A stretch of 64,000 nucleotides of DNA from Laetiporus sulphureus 93-53 (GCF_001632365.1 NW_024468517.1:130145-194144), one strand, 5' to 3'; positions 1 through 12,400 are shown, counted from the stretch's first letter. Program-made: numbers and translations. Notes: generated by a model from the sequence alone, not told the origin.

Positions 1-12
1 CAAACAGGTAGT

Positions 13-2322
13 TTGGGAACTACTGGTCAAAATCCCATCAAAGCACGGTACGATCCAGCCAATGGACCACCAGTGCATCCAGGACCGACATGTCTGGAAT
101 TCCAGTGGCAGGAATATCTCCTAGAAATGAATCTCTACGCGCTGTATAATTCTGCACAACCAGAATTGGAAAAAGAGGAATTACAGCTGGGAGAAATCCG
201 ACCATTCGCAGGAGATAAGCGAACGTTTATGTCATTCCTCCAGGCTGGAGAACGACATCTCCAGGCAAACATCCACATATACAATGACGACTATAGTCAG
301 ATCACGTTCATCCTATCCCACTTCGAACCTGGTTCTGCAGCAGCAAAATGGGTCGAATCATGGGAAGCAGCGATGATCGCATCTACAGGAAGATCGGATG
401 ATCTGGGACTTTATCGCGACTTTCGGATGACACTCCAAGAAAAGTATGGAGGAGTCGCAACCAAGGACCAAGCATGGCAAACGTTACTCGACAACCAGTG
501 TAGGCAGAAGAAAGGAAAGGTCGACGATTACATCGGGAATCTCGACATCCTATTTCGCTACGCCGAAATCGACGACGACTATACCAAGCTCGTCCATTTC
601 AAGCGAGGCTTGGAAACGAAGTTGGCAGAAAAAGTATTCCTTACTCCGTCTCCTCCAACCACGTACGAGGATGCTTGCGACAGTGCAAGACAAGTCAACG
701 ACCTTCGAAATGCCCATAAGGGAAAAAGCAATATCTTCGATTTCATCACACATGCGAATCATGGTGATTCAATGGATAAAGAAGAGTCGATGGATATAGA
801 CGATCCCAATGCAATGGATGTCGATAGGGCACGACGAATACGACAAACACGGAGCCTTCCAGTTAAGAAACGCCTATGCTATAGGTGCAGGAAGCCAGGA
901 CACGAAATGGATCAATGTTCCGCAAAGAAGCCAAACATCGATCGAACTTTGCCTGTACAAGTCGTATCAAAGAAGAAGAAAAAGAAGCCTTCTTCAATTA
1001 AGAAGAAGGATGAGCGCGCATCTACCGGATCAAAAGAACCCTCAAATGATCCGCCGATCACGAAGAAGATGCAAAAGAAGATTGAGCAACTAGTAACGAA
1101 GTTGGTCAATGCAAAGCTTGTCAAGCTTCTTCTCGGAGGTGACAATCGAGACCACCATGTCGATCAGAAAAAGAAGGAAGCCGAAGAAGATGATGATGAA
1201 CCTATGGATATCGATCGAATGTCTGAACATATTCTTGGCATGAATACCATTCGAATTGGCGCCATACGAACTCATTCATCGCATAACGACCAAACAGCCT
1301 TCCCTACGTCAATATGGAAGGAAGTGCTTATGGCATCGCTTGATCTCAGTCAAAAAGAATGGTGTGGTATCAAGGCCATTGTCCAAAGGAAATTTGACAA
1401 GAGACGGCAAGGAAATGACGATGAAAGTACTTCATCTTCTACATCTTCCTTTTCAGCAGACAGCGTGCCTCGACGACGTATGGAGACATGTCCTAACCAG
1501 AAAAGCAAACAGAAGAGGACAAAGCAGCGGCAGTCGACTAAGTCAGGCCAGCAGTCCTCACCATCCATTAACCAATGGATCAATCAGCCATTCAAAGGAA
1601 CTTGCGATGATTCTCGCCGCTCACAACCAGGACAAGGACAGTTCTCTGGTCGATGCTGGAACTGTAATCGTATCGGACATCACGCATTTGAATGCCCAAA
1701 GCCGCCGCGGAAGGATGTTACTCCTGAAAACAGTAACCAATCAAGGTCACGACCATTGCGAAAGAACGACCGATGGAATGCAGGACGAATCCCTGATTCG
1801 CTATCACCTAAGCATCCCAAGTCAGCCTACGTATGAAATTCCAGTATTGATTCTTCGAATCCAAGCACTGGCAGCAATGCGAAGCAAGGAACTTCCCCAA
1901 GTCCCTCAAACCCTCAAGCGCATCGCAGTGGACGGACCATCGAGTTGTTTAACAGTGATTCCGAATCATCAAGCGCCAATCAGACTTCTTGAGCTGATCA
2001 AGTCGAAAGGAGATACCAGTCTCTGGGCAGCCCTGCGCCGGAACAATCAAGCATCAGCACGAATGATGAATCCTCTGAATCGCACGACGGCTCCACGCAT
2101 ACTGTTTCAAGAATCCTTCCTTCCTCGAAGCGGAAGTGCAGACGGAGAAGACAGGATCTTGTGGTTTAATCACCAAGGGTCTTGGCGGTTGGAGAGGGAA
2201 GCTTGTGTTACGAAACGTACCGTCGCGCATGGTCACGTGGTTCCCATGAACAAGCGCCTAGAAGAGACGCCCAATCACGGTCAGGTGATATCAGTCACTA
2301 TGTGACCGAAGACAGCTTCTAG
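13..2322 (+). mobile_element. Ty3/gypsy-type gag reading frame, pol-less and interrupted
   Basis: The main open stretch (13-1836, 607 residues) looks like a fungal Ty3/gypsy Gag. It has a retrotransposon-gag capsid region around residues 60-220 (with LQEKYGG and VDDYIGNLDILFRYAE). A Lys/Glu-rich linker follows, then two CCHC zinc knuckles: CYRCRKPGHEMDQC near residue 293 and CWNCNRIGHHAFEC near residue 548. The frame ends at TGA 1834-1836. Beyond it the same frame keeps a coding character (Ser-rich, then a basic KRKCRRRR patch), interrupted by TGA at 1990-1992 and TAA at 2167-2169, and runs to TAG at 2320-2322. No protease, reverse transcriptase, RNase H or integrase motif is seen before the LTR-like segment. 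Upstream sequence is cut by the window edge, so the true start and the 5' LTR are not visible. I infer a non-autonomous or decayed element. Confidence 0.85.
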
Positions 2323-2938
2323 TCACTATGTGACCGAGAACAACTTCTAGGGTTCTCAAACTCTAACTCCAGGATCTGCGATCCAGGACTTTGGTTCTCA
2401 TTTCATATTTCAGGTATTTCACCTATGCTTTCCTTAGCTCGCCAACTACCTGGCTCGCAGCAGTTACGCTCCGGTGTGTTTCACCTATCTTTATCACTGA
2501 GGCAGTGTAAAGGACCCCTTGTACTAGTACCCCAGACTATAGGTCTGCGACTATATAAAGGGGCGGAGCAGCAGCTGGAAGATAACCTCTTCCACCTGTG
2601 ACTCTGAACGTTCTCAGTTCTAGAACCCTCGTGCAATCGTACTCGCTCTCAAGAGGTAGTAAGCTCGTACGCTTGCTAGAGTCAGAACAGCGAACCTAGT
2701 AACCTGCGGGTGAACGTGCAGTAGCTGTAGCGGCCAAGGCCTAGCAAGGGTAGAGTGAGGACCTCACTGCTACATCGTCTACTAGGCTTGACCACACTAT
2801 AAACCCTGCTAATAGTCTGCTTGACTATTGGAGACGTCAGGTATATTTGGTATCTGAGTCTCTGTCCACGTTGTGGACTAGTACGTGTGAGAAAGCACAC
2901 GTGGTTCTGAACGTTCTAGCAGGGAACGCTTCATAACA
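2300..2938 (+). repeat. Probable 3' LTR of the gag element
   Basis: The segment immediately after the gag-like frame has LTR features. It has a possible TG start (TGTGACCG at 2300 or 2329, inside a 29 bp direct repeat), a strong TATA box (TATATAAAG near 2552) after a pyrimidine-rich GC-box-like stretch, and no coding potential. A CA-type end falls near 2926-2938, where coding-like sequence on the other strand begins. The 5' partner LTR lies outside the window, so neither the exact ends nor a target-site duplication can be checked. The boundaries are estimates. Confidence 0.55.
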
Positions 2939-2939
2939 G

Positions 2940-3590
2940 CTACGCATAAGATCGACGCGGATGTTTGGTCCGGTGATTCGAGCCATACGGTCCATTCCCT
3001 GTTTCAACCAGGGGTACAGTTGCTCCTGATTCTCCTCGTCTGATGCATCTATGACATATTCGATCACGAAACCCGGTAAGTTGCTGATGTAGTCGAGTAT
3101 CACATCCCACTGACTATGTGGCGTGTATAGATCGTAGTGATTAGGCTGCCACAAAGCGTTGACGAGTAATAGTCTGGCAGCAGCGGAACCGGACAGTATG
3201 GTGCCGGTGTCGCACATCATGGCGTGGAAGTCGTCAGTGTCCTCGGAGACGATGCAAACCGGTGAACGTAACAGTTGCATGAATAGAAAGCAAATATGAT
3301 GAACCGAACATGACGGAGAACCCGCTGACATCGTCGGAAAGACAGATGCAAGATCTTCAATTGGCTCCCCCCACTGGAGGAGTAGCCAGGCCCGTAACGC
3401 GATGCGACCGCACATGCTTAAAATTGCCACCCCCCACCGGGAGGGTGCTATAGACATGAGCATAATGAATACGCGAATCATGTAACCTGTTCACCGAAGA
3501 CGGCAGAGGTGGCGGTGGAGGAATGAACAAGAACAAACAGGTGTAGTACACAACGAGAGCAACGACTGTGAAGGAAGGAGACACGACATA
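2940..3590 (-). pseudogene. Broken hypothetical protein next to the LTR
   Basis: The minus strand from about 3480 to 2940 carries an open frame with protein-like composition, including MMCDTGTILSGSAAARLL and PNHYDLYTPHSQWDVILDY. The SGSAA...W.PN.xDLY pattern resembles a family of uncharacterised proteins common in mushroom genomes; that is recollection, not a search result. The frame runs into LTR-like DNA at its 3' side (about 2938 downward). Its 5' side (3357-3590) breaks into other frames with proline- and glycine-rich low-complexity stretches. I read it as a gene fragment truncated by the retroelement. No function is proposed. Confidence 0.4.
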
Positions 3591-3742
3591 ATCAGCGCTG
3601 CAGACATCGCCACAGAGGAGTGGACAAACGTACCGGTGAAGCAGATATGGAATGCGTTAATAATACACCTGGTGAACGACATGGAGAGTGACATGAGGAT
3701 GTCCAGCACAGAGAAGACAGGAGGTAGAAAGCAATGAGGCCT

Positions 3743-4080
3743 CACAGCCTGCACAGATTTATTTTTCCACAGGAAACCTGATGAAAAAATGGTGAAAATA
3801 TTTTAAGCCTGGATATGGAAATAGTTTGGAAATTAGGTGGAAACAATTGAATTATGTTACAATTGCTTCACCGAAACATATCGGTATCACATATTTTTGG
3901 ACTGAAATATCTTCCTTTGGAAAATAGTTTCACTATTGCTGATACGTTTCGGTAAAACAATTGTAACATCATTTAATTGTCTCCGCCCAATTTCCAAACT
4001 ATTTCCATATCCAGACATAAGATATTTTCACCATTTTTGCATCAGGTTTCCCGTGAAAAAATAAATCTATGCAGGCTGTG
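3743..4080. mobile_element. MITE-like hairpin element with about 150 bp inverted arms
   Basis: The left arm starts CACAGCCTGCACAGATTTAT at 3743 and the right arm ends with its near-perfect reverse complement at 4080. The arms pair over roughly 150 bases with scattered mismatches and small indels. They cover blocks such as GGAAACCTGATG, GGATATGGAAATAGTTTGG and TTACAATTG, leaving a short loop around 3895-3925. CCT lies on both outer flanks (3740-3742 and 4081-4083), which may be a 3 bp target duplication or chance. It is AT-rich and has no coding capacity. A whole-length hairpin of about 340 bp fits a DNA-transposon-derived MITE; the superfamily cannot be assigned. Confidence 0.8.
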
Positions 4081-4083
4081 CCT

Positions 4084-4797
4084 GAGGAGCCGGATATCGC
4101 GAATGAGGGCAAGTTGTGGAATGAAAACAATATTTCGTAGGAGGAAATATTCCGTATGAACCAAAGCAATATTTCGTATGAACCGTGCACAAAACGGGCC
4201 GAATCGCAACTTAGGGATCACGTAAGCACAGGCCATCCCCGTACGTCAATAGCCAAATTTGTCATTTGGAATTAATCCCAGCACGTGCTCAGACGCTCTC
4301 TCGTGGAAGTTGAAGTTGAAGAACGCGTCTCAGCACTCGTCTCTGATAAGAATCACCGTATATGCTACAGACATACGCCCATTCCAGCAAAAGCAGCCCG
4401 GAACAGACAGGATGGGATTTCACGTTTTCAACCGTGATTTCCGAGGCAAGAGCACGGTTCAGGAATGTTCCAAGGCAAAAGATAGATCAATTCTCCTTGG
4501 ATCTGTGTTTAGTCGCACAGTCAATCCGGTGCGCTTGACGAAAAGTATCGTCGCTATTTATTTACAGACCTGACTGCCATTTTAATAATTATCATAACCG
4601 TTGAACAATATGCATTTGCTTAGCTAGTGCGGGATATTTATTTGACGCATTTGCTCTGCGGCAGTCAAGAAACAATCTTGTAAGGAGATTCACCGAATTG
4701 GTGACACATTTACGTCAGGTCATTAATCTGTATCACCATTTCGCACGTAACTATCCTCCCGTGCGAGTTTTGGAGTTGTACAGCCTGACACCATCTC
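4084..4797. other. Intergenic region, no gene recognised
   Basis: Only short frames without recognisable domains are visible between the hairpin element and the DUF4504-like gene. It presumably holds the promoter of that gene. I see nothing else that can be supported. Confidence 0.5.
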
Positions 4798-5538
4798 ATG
4801 CAGCTACTTCCTGCTTTCAATGATATTATCCTCGTGCTAGAGGAGAACACGGATCAGATCTTCTTCATGAATGTTACTCTCCTGCAATCTCAATGTCAAT
4901 TACCCTACTGTGGGGACATTCCGCCAAGTCCAGAATGCGCCATCAGCGACTGGACCTCCTTCGTTCGGCTTGCCGATCCTCCTGTTTTGGTGAGTGCGGC
5001 GGCCGTGGCTCGCCCCATTGACACTTGTCTTCTATCCGCTCCGCTCATCGTCTTCTCCCGCATTTATTGCACCTAGATGCCTGCTCCCCCCAGCCGAATC
5101 CCGATTCTACATTCCGAATTATGTGAGCGCGCCAAGTTGGACCGCTCGCACACGGCTGTCGCGCTGTCACTCTCGCCCACACTCGATATCACAGAAGTCG
5201 TTCCACTCGCCGCAGTTCTCCTCGAATACCCGATTGCATATGTTCCCATATCGTCGGATCAAAGTTCGTTTTTGGCGGGAGTACCGCTCGATGTCTACAC
5301 ATGCGCACTCGTTCAGCCCTTCCGAGATGATGGACGAACAGCCAAAGTCACGCAAGAACATATCCTCATGAGGTTTTCATGTCCTTGTGGAATAGGCCAG
5401 AGAGAGGCGGAGCTATCACCTTCCAGGACCACGGAGAGATTGAAAGACCGGTTCGGCGGCAGACTTAGCGGAGCGGGTTGCTCGGACGATCTCATAGTGC
5501 GGCATACCATGGAAACCCATGATCGTGTCTCTCTATAG
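4798..5538 (+). CDS. C1orf74/UPF0739-like (DUF4504) protein
   Basis: Two exons join in phase across an intron beginning GTGAGTGCGG after ...ADPPVL (about 4990) and ending CACCTAG just before 5077. The second exon has the order of motifs I associate with the animal C1orf74 (DUF4504) family: LAAVLLEYPIAYVP, then VPLDVYTCALV, then MRFSCP, and a C-terminus ending THDRVSL. That corresponds to GILLGYPVPY, TPLRVFTA, FSVP and a terminal VAL in the vertebrate protein. The molecular role of the family is unknown. The start at 4798 (MQLLPAFNDIILVLEE) is the first in-frame ATG and gives a protein of normal size for the family. The gene lies tail to tail with PPWD1, whose stop is at 5624. The assignment rests on remembered family motifs. 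Confidence 0.6.
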
Positions 5539-5623
5539 CAAGAGCACAGTAAGCACATTCGTATGCGCATGTCTGCGTCACATTAATGCCTATCCTAAAG
5601 GTACGTTAGAGTCCATTGATCCG

Positions 5624-8152
5624 CTACTCCACATCAATATTGGTAATTTTGATATCCTCATAGGGTTTGTCCAACTTGTTCGTCTTGACATTTTCTATCG
5701 CATGCACTACCTCCAACCCTGACAAAACGCGACCGAAGATGGTGTGCTTCTTGTCCAGCCACGGCGTAGCCGTCGTTGTGATGAAAAACTGGGAGCCATT
5801 TGTGTTCGGTCCAGCGTTCGCCATGCTAACCGTGTACGGCCTGTGCGGACGTCAGTGTCCGCCTGCGCCGTAAGATCTCCGATTCGACTCACCTATCATG
5901 TTTCAAGTCGTCAGAGAATTCATCCTCGAATTCCCTGCCCCAAATGGACGTGCCACCCGTCCCGTCTCCTAACGGGTCGCCTGTTTGAATCATAAACTTC
6001 GGGATGACACGGTGGAAGATGACGCCCTCGAAGTAACCGCTCCGCGCGTGACCGACAAAATTTTCCACCGCCTTCGGCGCCTGCTGAGGGAACAGTCTCA
6101 GGTGCATATCTCCCAGGGTCGTGTGAATGGTAGCGGCGTTTGCTAGAGGCGATGGTCCGCCCTTCCCTAGCTCGGCCGTTGATGATGCAATCGTCTGTTC
6201 TTCGCGGGTTGGCCGCTCATTGAAGATGTCTCGATCTCCGGATTTATCATCCCTGATGGAGAAAACGCTTAGCGTCGGGTCTCCAAGGTCAATGATGTGA
6301 AGCACTCACTCCGGCTCCGATCGCGTGAATAGATAGAACCGCTGGCGCTTGTATCCCGTACAGACGAGGGTAGGATCGCGTATAGCTTTCTCCGCCAGCA
6401 AAGGGTTAGCAGAAGCGGCGGCGGCCTACTATTATTAGCAGATGCGCGTAATCAAAGCTACCCGAGAGAACTAACCGCTGTCGTCAGACCCTTCTTTGCC
6501 GGGGCGCCTTGATAGAGTGTGAGGTTCATGAACCTAACTGTCTCATCTTTGCCTAACAGTCTCACAACACGATTTGTAACCGTGTTCACGACTGTTTCTT
6601 GAAATGAGCCCGAGTGCATCCCATACTTCAAATAGTTAACATACCCTTGATTCCAAGCAAGGTCGGATACAGCACGAACGCGCCTGTCTCATCCCAGATC
6701 GCGTTGCACCATCTGCCTGGTATTGTTCCGTCTGGCCCTGGCAGCTCCAGCTCCCTCTCCGCCGCCAGACGACGGCCGAACTCCATGTCTTCTACTTTGT
6801 AAATGGCTGTTCCGGCTTGTTGCATTTCCTGGATGGCTTCCAACGATTCGTCATACTTGCGCGTCAACTTTCCTGACAGGAATGAGAATATACGAATCTG
6901 ACGGTCCGGAAGGGAGAATGTAATGAAGGACGAGGAGTCTGGTGAGAGCGTGACGCATGTCGGCGTTGATTTAGACTTTAACGAAGCTAAGTTCAGAAGA
7001 ACACGACAAGGAAGAAACATTATTGTGTGTTACCTTCTTGAACTCGTACAAATCAGTCGCATTTTTGAATGTCCACAAGCCATGGACATTCTTCGGCAGC
7101 TCGAATGGCTCAATGGGGTTCCAGTACTCGACAAATCCACCTTCATCTGCGGAGACTACGGTATCGTACCTGTCGCTAAACTGAAAATACGGTCGATAAC
7201 GTGTCTCGATGGATATTAACGAATGAGACTTGCCGTCATGATGTGCACGGGGAACCTGTGCAACTTGTCGATGGTCTCCAAAGGCTGACCATTCCCGCGA
7301 CCGTCGTACAGCCGGATCGTGCCACTGTCTCGTTCTGAGCTGAAATATCATTAATTGAGCCAACTCATCGTGAGGACAAGTGTGCTCACACTGCTAGGAG
7401 CCCTTGCGCTTGTCCCCTTCGGTGAACCCAGCAGCAAGCATGCGGAGTGTAGCCGAACTTAATCATGTTGATCATGTCTATCATCCTGCGTTAGTGACAG
7501 GAAAGGTGCATGAGAAAAGGCCTTCATACCGAAGTTGACGACATCGAAGACCTTCGCCGTGCGGTCCTCCGCGATGCTCGCGAACAGCTGCCCATCTGTA
7601 CTTGCAGACACACCAATGATAGGAGCGAGGTGGGCACGGTAGTGCTTTACAAATTCAATCCCCTGCTCTTGCTTCTTCCACAGCTTGAGGTGACCATCAA
7701 TAGATGTTGTCAGAAGGAAGTCCGTTCTGGAGAATTATGTCAACGCGCGCAGACCGGCTCAAGGAGACACCGCATACTTTGTCATAACACAGAAGTTGAT
7801 GACATCCCTGTGCATGAAACTCTTGTAGTATCTGTCTGCACTCGGGAGGTGATCCAGATATAGTTTCTCATGAGGGAGCACTACGAAGAGATCTCTTGTT
7901 CAGCGTGCATGGCGGTAAGAACATATCCTACTTCACACCTTTGCGCTTTTTCTTCGCAGCGCCATTCCCGTTCCCCTCGGCCGGCATTGGCATCGGTCCC
8001 ACGTCGTCATCAGACTCTTCCTCCGCTTTTGCCTGTGCGTGCTGTGGCTCGACATCTTCCTGCTTGACCAACTGCTCTTGGGCATTTTCACCACCATTGC
8101 GGCTCCTCTTGCCGAGAACGGGACTCTCTCGCTCTTCGTCGGACATAGTCAT
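5624..8152 (-). CDS. PPWD1: PPWD1-type peptidyl-prolyl isomerase with WD40 domain
   Basis: A multi-exon gene. The N-terminus is acidic then basic ([20 protein letters not shown], ending KKKRKG). A WD40 region follows, recognisable from HMRDV-like, [47 protein letters not shown] and [14 protein letters not shown] segments. The C-terminal cyclophilin domain has [20 protein letters not shown], then [18 protein letters not shown] and [14 protein letters not shown]. The catalytic Arg (FHRVI), the FMIQ pocket, the TNGSQFFIT motif and the active-site Trp (PWLD) are all present. Known role of the family: nuclear prolyl isomerase associated with late spliceosomes. The protein ends ...ITNIDVE at 5624. 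The start (8152) is 165 bp from the divergent EAF7 start; a second in-frame ATG lies two codons downstream at 8146. Confidence 0.93.
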
Positions 8153-8316
8153 GCAGAAGCTCAGTCAATGTAGCCAGTCGAAAGAGTTGCGTAACAGAGC
8201 AGAGTTCAGGTGCCGATGTGAAGCGCCCGCCCAAAGCAGGAGTCTGATCAAAGTCTAGCACCAAGAGTGACCAGCGGTTGTGTCTTCGCATACTCACAAT
8301 AGCTTGCTCGTCGAAG
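8153..8316. promoter_or_regulatory. Shared bidirectional promoter, PPWD1/EAF7
   Basis: Only about 164 bp separates the start codons of the divergently transcribed PPWD1 and EAF7 genes, so both promoters must overlap here or extend into 5' UTR. No convincing TATA box is visible. Both products are nuclear (spliceosome and NuA4), so co-expression is plausible but inferred. Confidence 0.6.
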
Positions 8317-9218
8317 ATGGTCGCTAGCGATGGCCTCAAGTCTGAAAGCGCGAGCTCATCACGTTGGCTAGACTCTGTCGAGGGAGAAATCGCCTTCTTC
8401 CGTGCTCTAATGCGCGCAAGACCTGTAGGCATCCACCGCCACTTTCATGTCCTCACAATGCGCAACGCAATTCTCAGAGATACCGGGCACGTAGTCTCGA
8501 TAGACGACCTATGGGATAAGCTAAGAGCATGCTACGACCTGGAGATCTTGGAAAATATAGTAAGAGCGAAACACAACTATTGCGTCTTCGTGATTGATCA
8601 GTTGTTAGGAGACAGATGGCTATGATCCTCCTGGGTACTACAATTCACCATCCCCATCGGCCGTGCCCCTTCGATCCCCGTCTCCGTCAGAAAATCTATC
8701 ATCACATCCATGGTTCCGCCATGAGTATTCGCTCCCGTCCGATGAGGCATTTGATACCCTCATCTCTATGCGACGCATGCGAGCAACTGCTTCTTTGCCT
8801 TCGTCCTCGCCGGCTGCCTCGCCTTCACACCATGCCCGAACGACGTCAGGGACGCGTCAGACTAAGAAAGGACGGAGCAAGTTGAAAAACGTCGCCGGTC
8901 TTGTTGGAGGAGACAGCGACAGTAGCGCGTTGACGCAGGAGAGCGGTGACGAAAGTGCTGTCCCCACACCCAGCCTTGCTACAGGGACAGACGTTGGCAC
9001 TGACTACGCAGACGATGAAGATATGGATGGACGGGATTCCCCAGGTGAGTTGCCTTCGCTATCTGTCCGACGCACTCATCAGAGCATCTATAGGCCCACC
9101 CTTAGCATTCAGGCAAGCCAGAAGAGGAGGGAAGGCTTCCAGGAGAGGTAGTGCTGGAAGTCGAGGACGAGGTGCCTCCACGGCGGGAGGCCGAGGCATA
9201 AAGCGCAAAAAGAAGTAG
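8317..9218 (+). CDS. EAF7: NuA4 histone acetyltransferase subunit EAF7 (MRGBP/CT20 family)
   Basis: Three exons fit in phase: 8317-8559, 8609-9044 and 9094-9218, giving 267 residues. The first carries the EAF7/MRGBP signature: EGEIAFFRALMRARPVGIHR, then HFHVLTMRNAILRDTG and IDDLWDKLRACYDLEILENI. After the first 49 bp intron the reading continues ETDGYDPPGYYNSPSPSA. The middle is Ser- and acid-rich (SSALTQESGDES, DYADDEDMDG). The C-terminus is basic and Gly/Arg-rich, ending GRGIKRKKK, a probable nuclear localisation signal. The family is a subunit of the NuA4 acetyltransferase, which acetylates histones H4 and H2A. I prefer the ATG at 8317 (MVASDGLKSES) because the upstream in-frame ATG at 8278 adds a non-conserved leader and sits closer to PPWD1. 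Confidence 0.93.
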
Positions 9219-9492
9219 CGTGTATCTGAACTTTAGTCAACTCTTCACCACATCGCCACAGGTCACTCGTTGATTAGCCTTTGCCTCCGATTACACTGCT
9301 TACCTTCACGCTTGCTAGTTTTTTGGCCATCATTCAGTGCTGTGTCGCTGCTGCTACGTGGCTGTGACGAACTACTACATCTGAGAGTGCTGCTAGCAAG
9401 CAATACAGGTCTATATATGCATGATTCTTGGGAGAATTCTCCATGCCGTCAGTGTATTGGTACAGGATCCATCCGCTCTTACACAACCTGCT

Positions 9493-12400
9493 TCAATCCT
9501 CGGTAACATCCATCTTCACTACTTCCTCCGCGGGCTTGTCCAAGGCGGTGTCCTTATTCCGCCTTTCAGCCAGAAATGCATCGATACGTTGCTTAAGCTC
9601 AACATCTGTAGAAACACTAAGGTCAGTCCCTGAGCTCGGTGTGGAGGACGAGATGCATACTAGGAATGACGTCTTCGAGGGATAGCGGCATTCGATTGAA
9701 GGGATCTTTCGCGTCCGACAGCAGATGCGACTTGATAGTAGAGCGATCAAGGACCGCGTGCGACGAAGGTAGCGTGACTGGATCACGCATGAGAGTATAC
9801 ATGAGCGGGTCTATGGAGGTGCATTGAGCAGATGAAGAACGCATGTCCAGCAAACGACTAACCGAGGAATTCATCAGGAATCTCTCCCAGGTCCTCCTCG
9901 GCTTCAATAGTGGCTTTCATCTCTTCAACCTTGACGACAAACATGAGTAGTTTCTCGATTTCGGTGTCGCTCTTGAGGACTCTCCGCTTCGCAATACCAG
10001 CTGCATGTTCAAACAGTTCTTTGCGGTAGCTGCGACCGTCCGCTGCAACTGCCCTTGCGAACTCGCCCTGATCGCTCAGGTTAAGATATACCTGTAAGAT
10101 ATCACTGAGAAGCTGCCTGGGGTTGAATTTGTACTTCTCCGGATTCTTCACAATGAGATCTTGACATTTGGGTCCGACCAGTGCATCGAGGTTGTAATCA
10201 AGCATGGCAGCGAGACGATCCACAATCTCAGGAACCATGAAGGGCTCCTTCGTCTCACCCGTAAAAAGCTTCAGCAGATCGACTGTCGAGTTGCCTAGTT
10301 GCACATAACCGGATGCATGGCGCTCTAGTGTCCGCAGAGCCCCCTCGCGTTCTCGACGATATTGCAAAGACTTCGAGTTGTAAGTCTGAGTGTCCTCCAT
10401 TTCGGTTTGAATCTCGTGGATCTTCGCCAGTTCGGAGAGTGACTCGTCCATTAGGTAGGTCACATCGTTGATCATCAAGTTCACGAAACGAATGAATTTG
10501 TCAATATTATTTCTGCCCGTGACGGTTAGAATCATTGGGTTGAATAAACAGCAATGCTTACTTCGCTTCATCCTTGAGAGCTGCTCGGTGGACCGGATTG
10601 TCCCAAATTGCTTTGAATAAGTACGCAATGTTCCGGCTGTTAGGAGAATCAGTGACAGTACATAAGACATGGGGCTATGAAAAGTCACCGAGAGTCTATG
10701 TGTGGCATGTCAGCGGCAGCTCAGACAAACGTGACACGTTTGATAGGCCACTCACTGAATTTGTCATAGAACTGTGAGCTGGCACCGGTTTGTTCGACCT
10801 CTGTACATTTCCTTAACCCAAATGGATCATGTAGAATACGATCGATGCTCACCTATGTAAAAGTGTGTCAGAGCAGGTATCAGGTACTTCAGCGCCATAG
10901 CATGGCTGTTCAGTGTGGCAGCAAGGATGCTGCGGTGCTGACCCCAGCTCAATGTTGCATAGAAAAGGACCTGTACATTCGATTCGAAAGATGCAAAAAT
11001 GGACAGATGATAATACACTGACCTCCACAAGTTTCGCCTTCAGGAATGGGTTCTTGATATACCAAGTGGACGTGAGAAACGTAAGAGCCCAGATGAGCAG
11101 CTCATTCTTGCCAGACAACTCCAGGCTGTCTGGGCTCTGCCTGATGACACTTATAAAAAAGCGACAACAACGATCACAAAATTGCTCTTACCGGACTACG
11201 TAGAGCTGATAATCCACGATATCCTCAATGAGATACTCGGGCAGCACCTTGAATGACTGAGGAACCTCCGTGGGTAGGGGCAATCTACAAATGGAATGAG
11301 TCTTGAGTCATACGCATGGGCAACATCAAGCATAGCTCACTCTACAGGAGGGTTCGGATGGGAATGTTTAGGGTCCACTTGACGTATCAACCACATAGAG
11401 ACGAAATTGACGAAGCTAACTGATCGGAAGACAAGCTCGGGCTCCGATAATTGTGTTGTATATGCAAGCTGAGTTGTTAGCACTTTCTCTAACTCAGCCT
11501 GTACAGAAAGCACAAGCAATGTTAACGTCCTTTAATGCCTCTTCTGCTTGCGCCTCACCTTGACTGCATTAATCGCATGTTCTGTGCGCGCTTGGAGGGG
11601 TGACTACGTGATAGAGTTGAATGTGACAACGGCGTCACAACAAGAACAGAACTCACCCCTCTCCACGACCCATCACCTTCAAGCATCTCTAAGTGCCGAT
11701 TCATCTCGTCATACTGCCTAGCCAAATCTTCGAAAGTTGAGATCGTCTTCTGGTAGCCATAGTGGTTCATCGCGAGAGTAAGATAGAATATCTCAGATAT
11801 GAAGTTTGGAGGTCCTGTATAAGATACGTGTGAAGGAATACATCAAACAAGAACGAAATGGCGAGCATACCACCAGTTCCTTCATTCTGCTGTCGCCATT
11901 GCTCCGCCTCCTCACTCGTCGCATTGATCCTCGTCTCCTCCTTCAGACTGATACGAGAAGAATGGGCGTAATAGGCCGCGTCGATGCGATCTACCTAGAA
12001 TCGGGCCATCAGAAAACGCCACCGCGGTATGTCCGTTCTTTTGTACCTTCGTGTAGTTTGCGTCCATAAACGGCTCGCAAAACCGGAATAGAATCGCTTG
12101 CGCGTTGACCATGAAACTGTCCGACGCGACGGTCTCCGGTTGCACCTTAGATACAAGTTGCAGTAAGCCTTATTGTACGTAGGCATGAGATTGGCAACTG
12201 TACCTGCATTCCGGCCCTCCTGTCATTCAAAGCGACAATACGTGCGAAATACTGTAGGACGGCTTCCCTGGACTCGGGCGAAGCACGAAGGAGGGCGTTA
12301 AAGATTTGGAACAACGAGGACTGTTGAAGGCCGTGTGAGCGAACATGATGCAAAGAAACCGAACAATGAGTTTACCTGTAGACTCTTCAGAGTTCCTCGC

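Noticed and set aside
1256..2305. Overlapping 349-codon frame within the gag element as a possible pol
   Set aside because: No protease or reverse-transcriptase motifs. It largely shadows gag in another frame, and the gag frame itself has better coding character beyond its stop.
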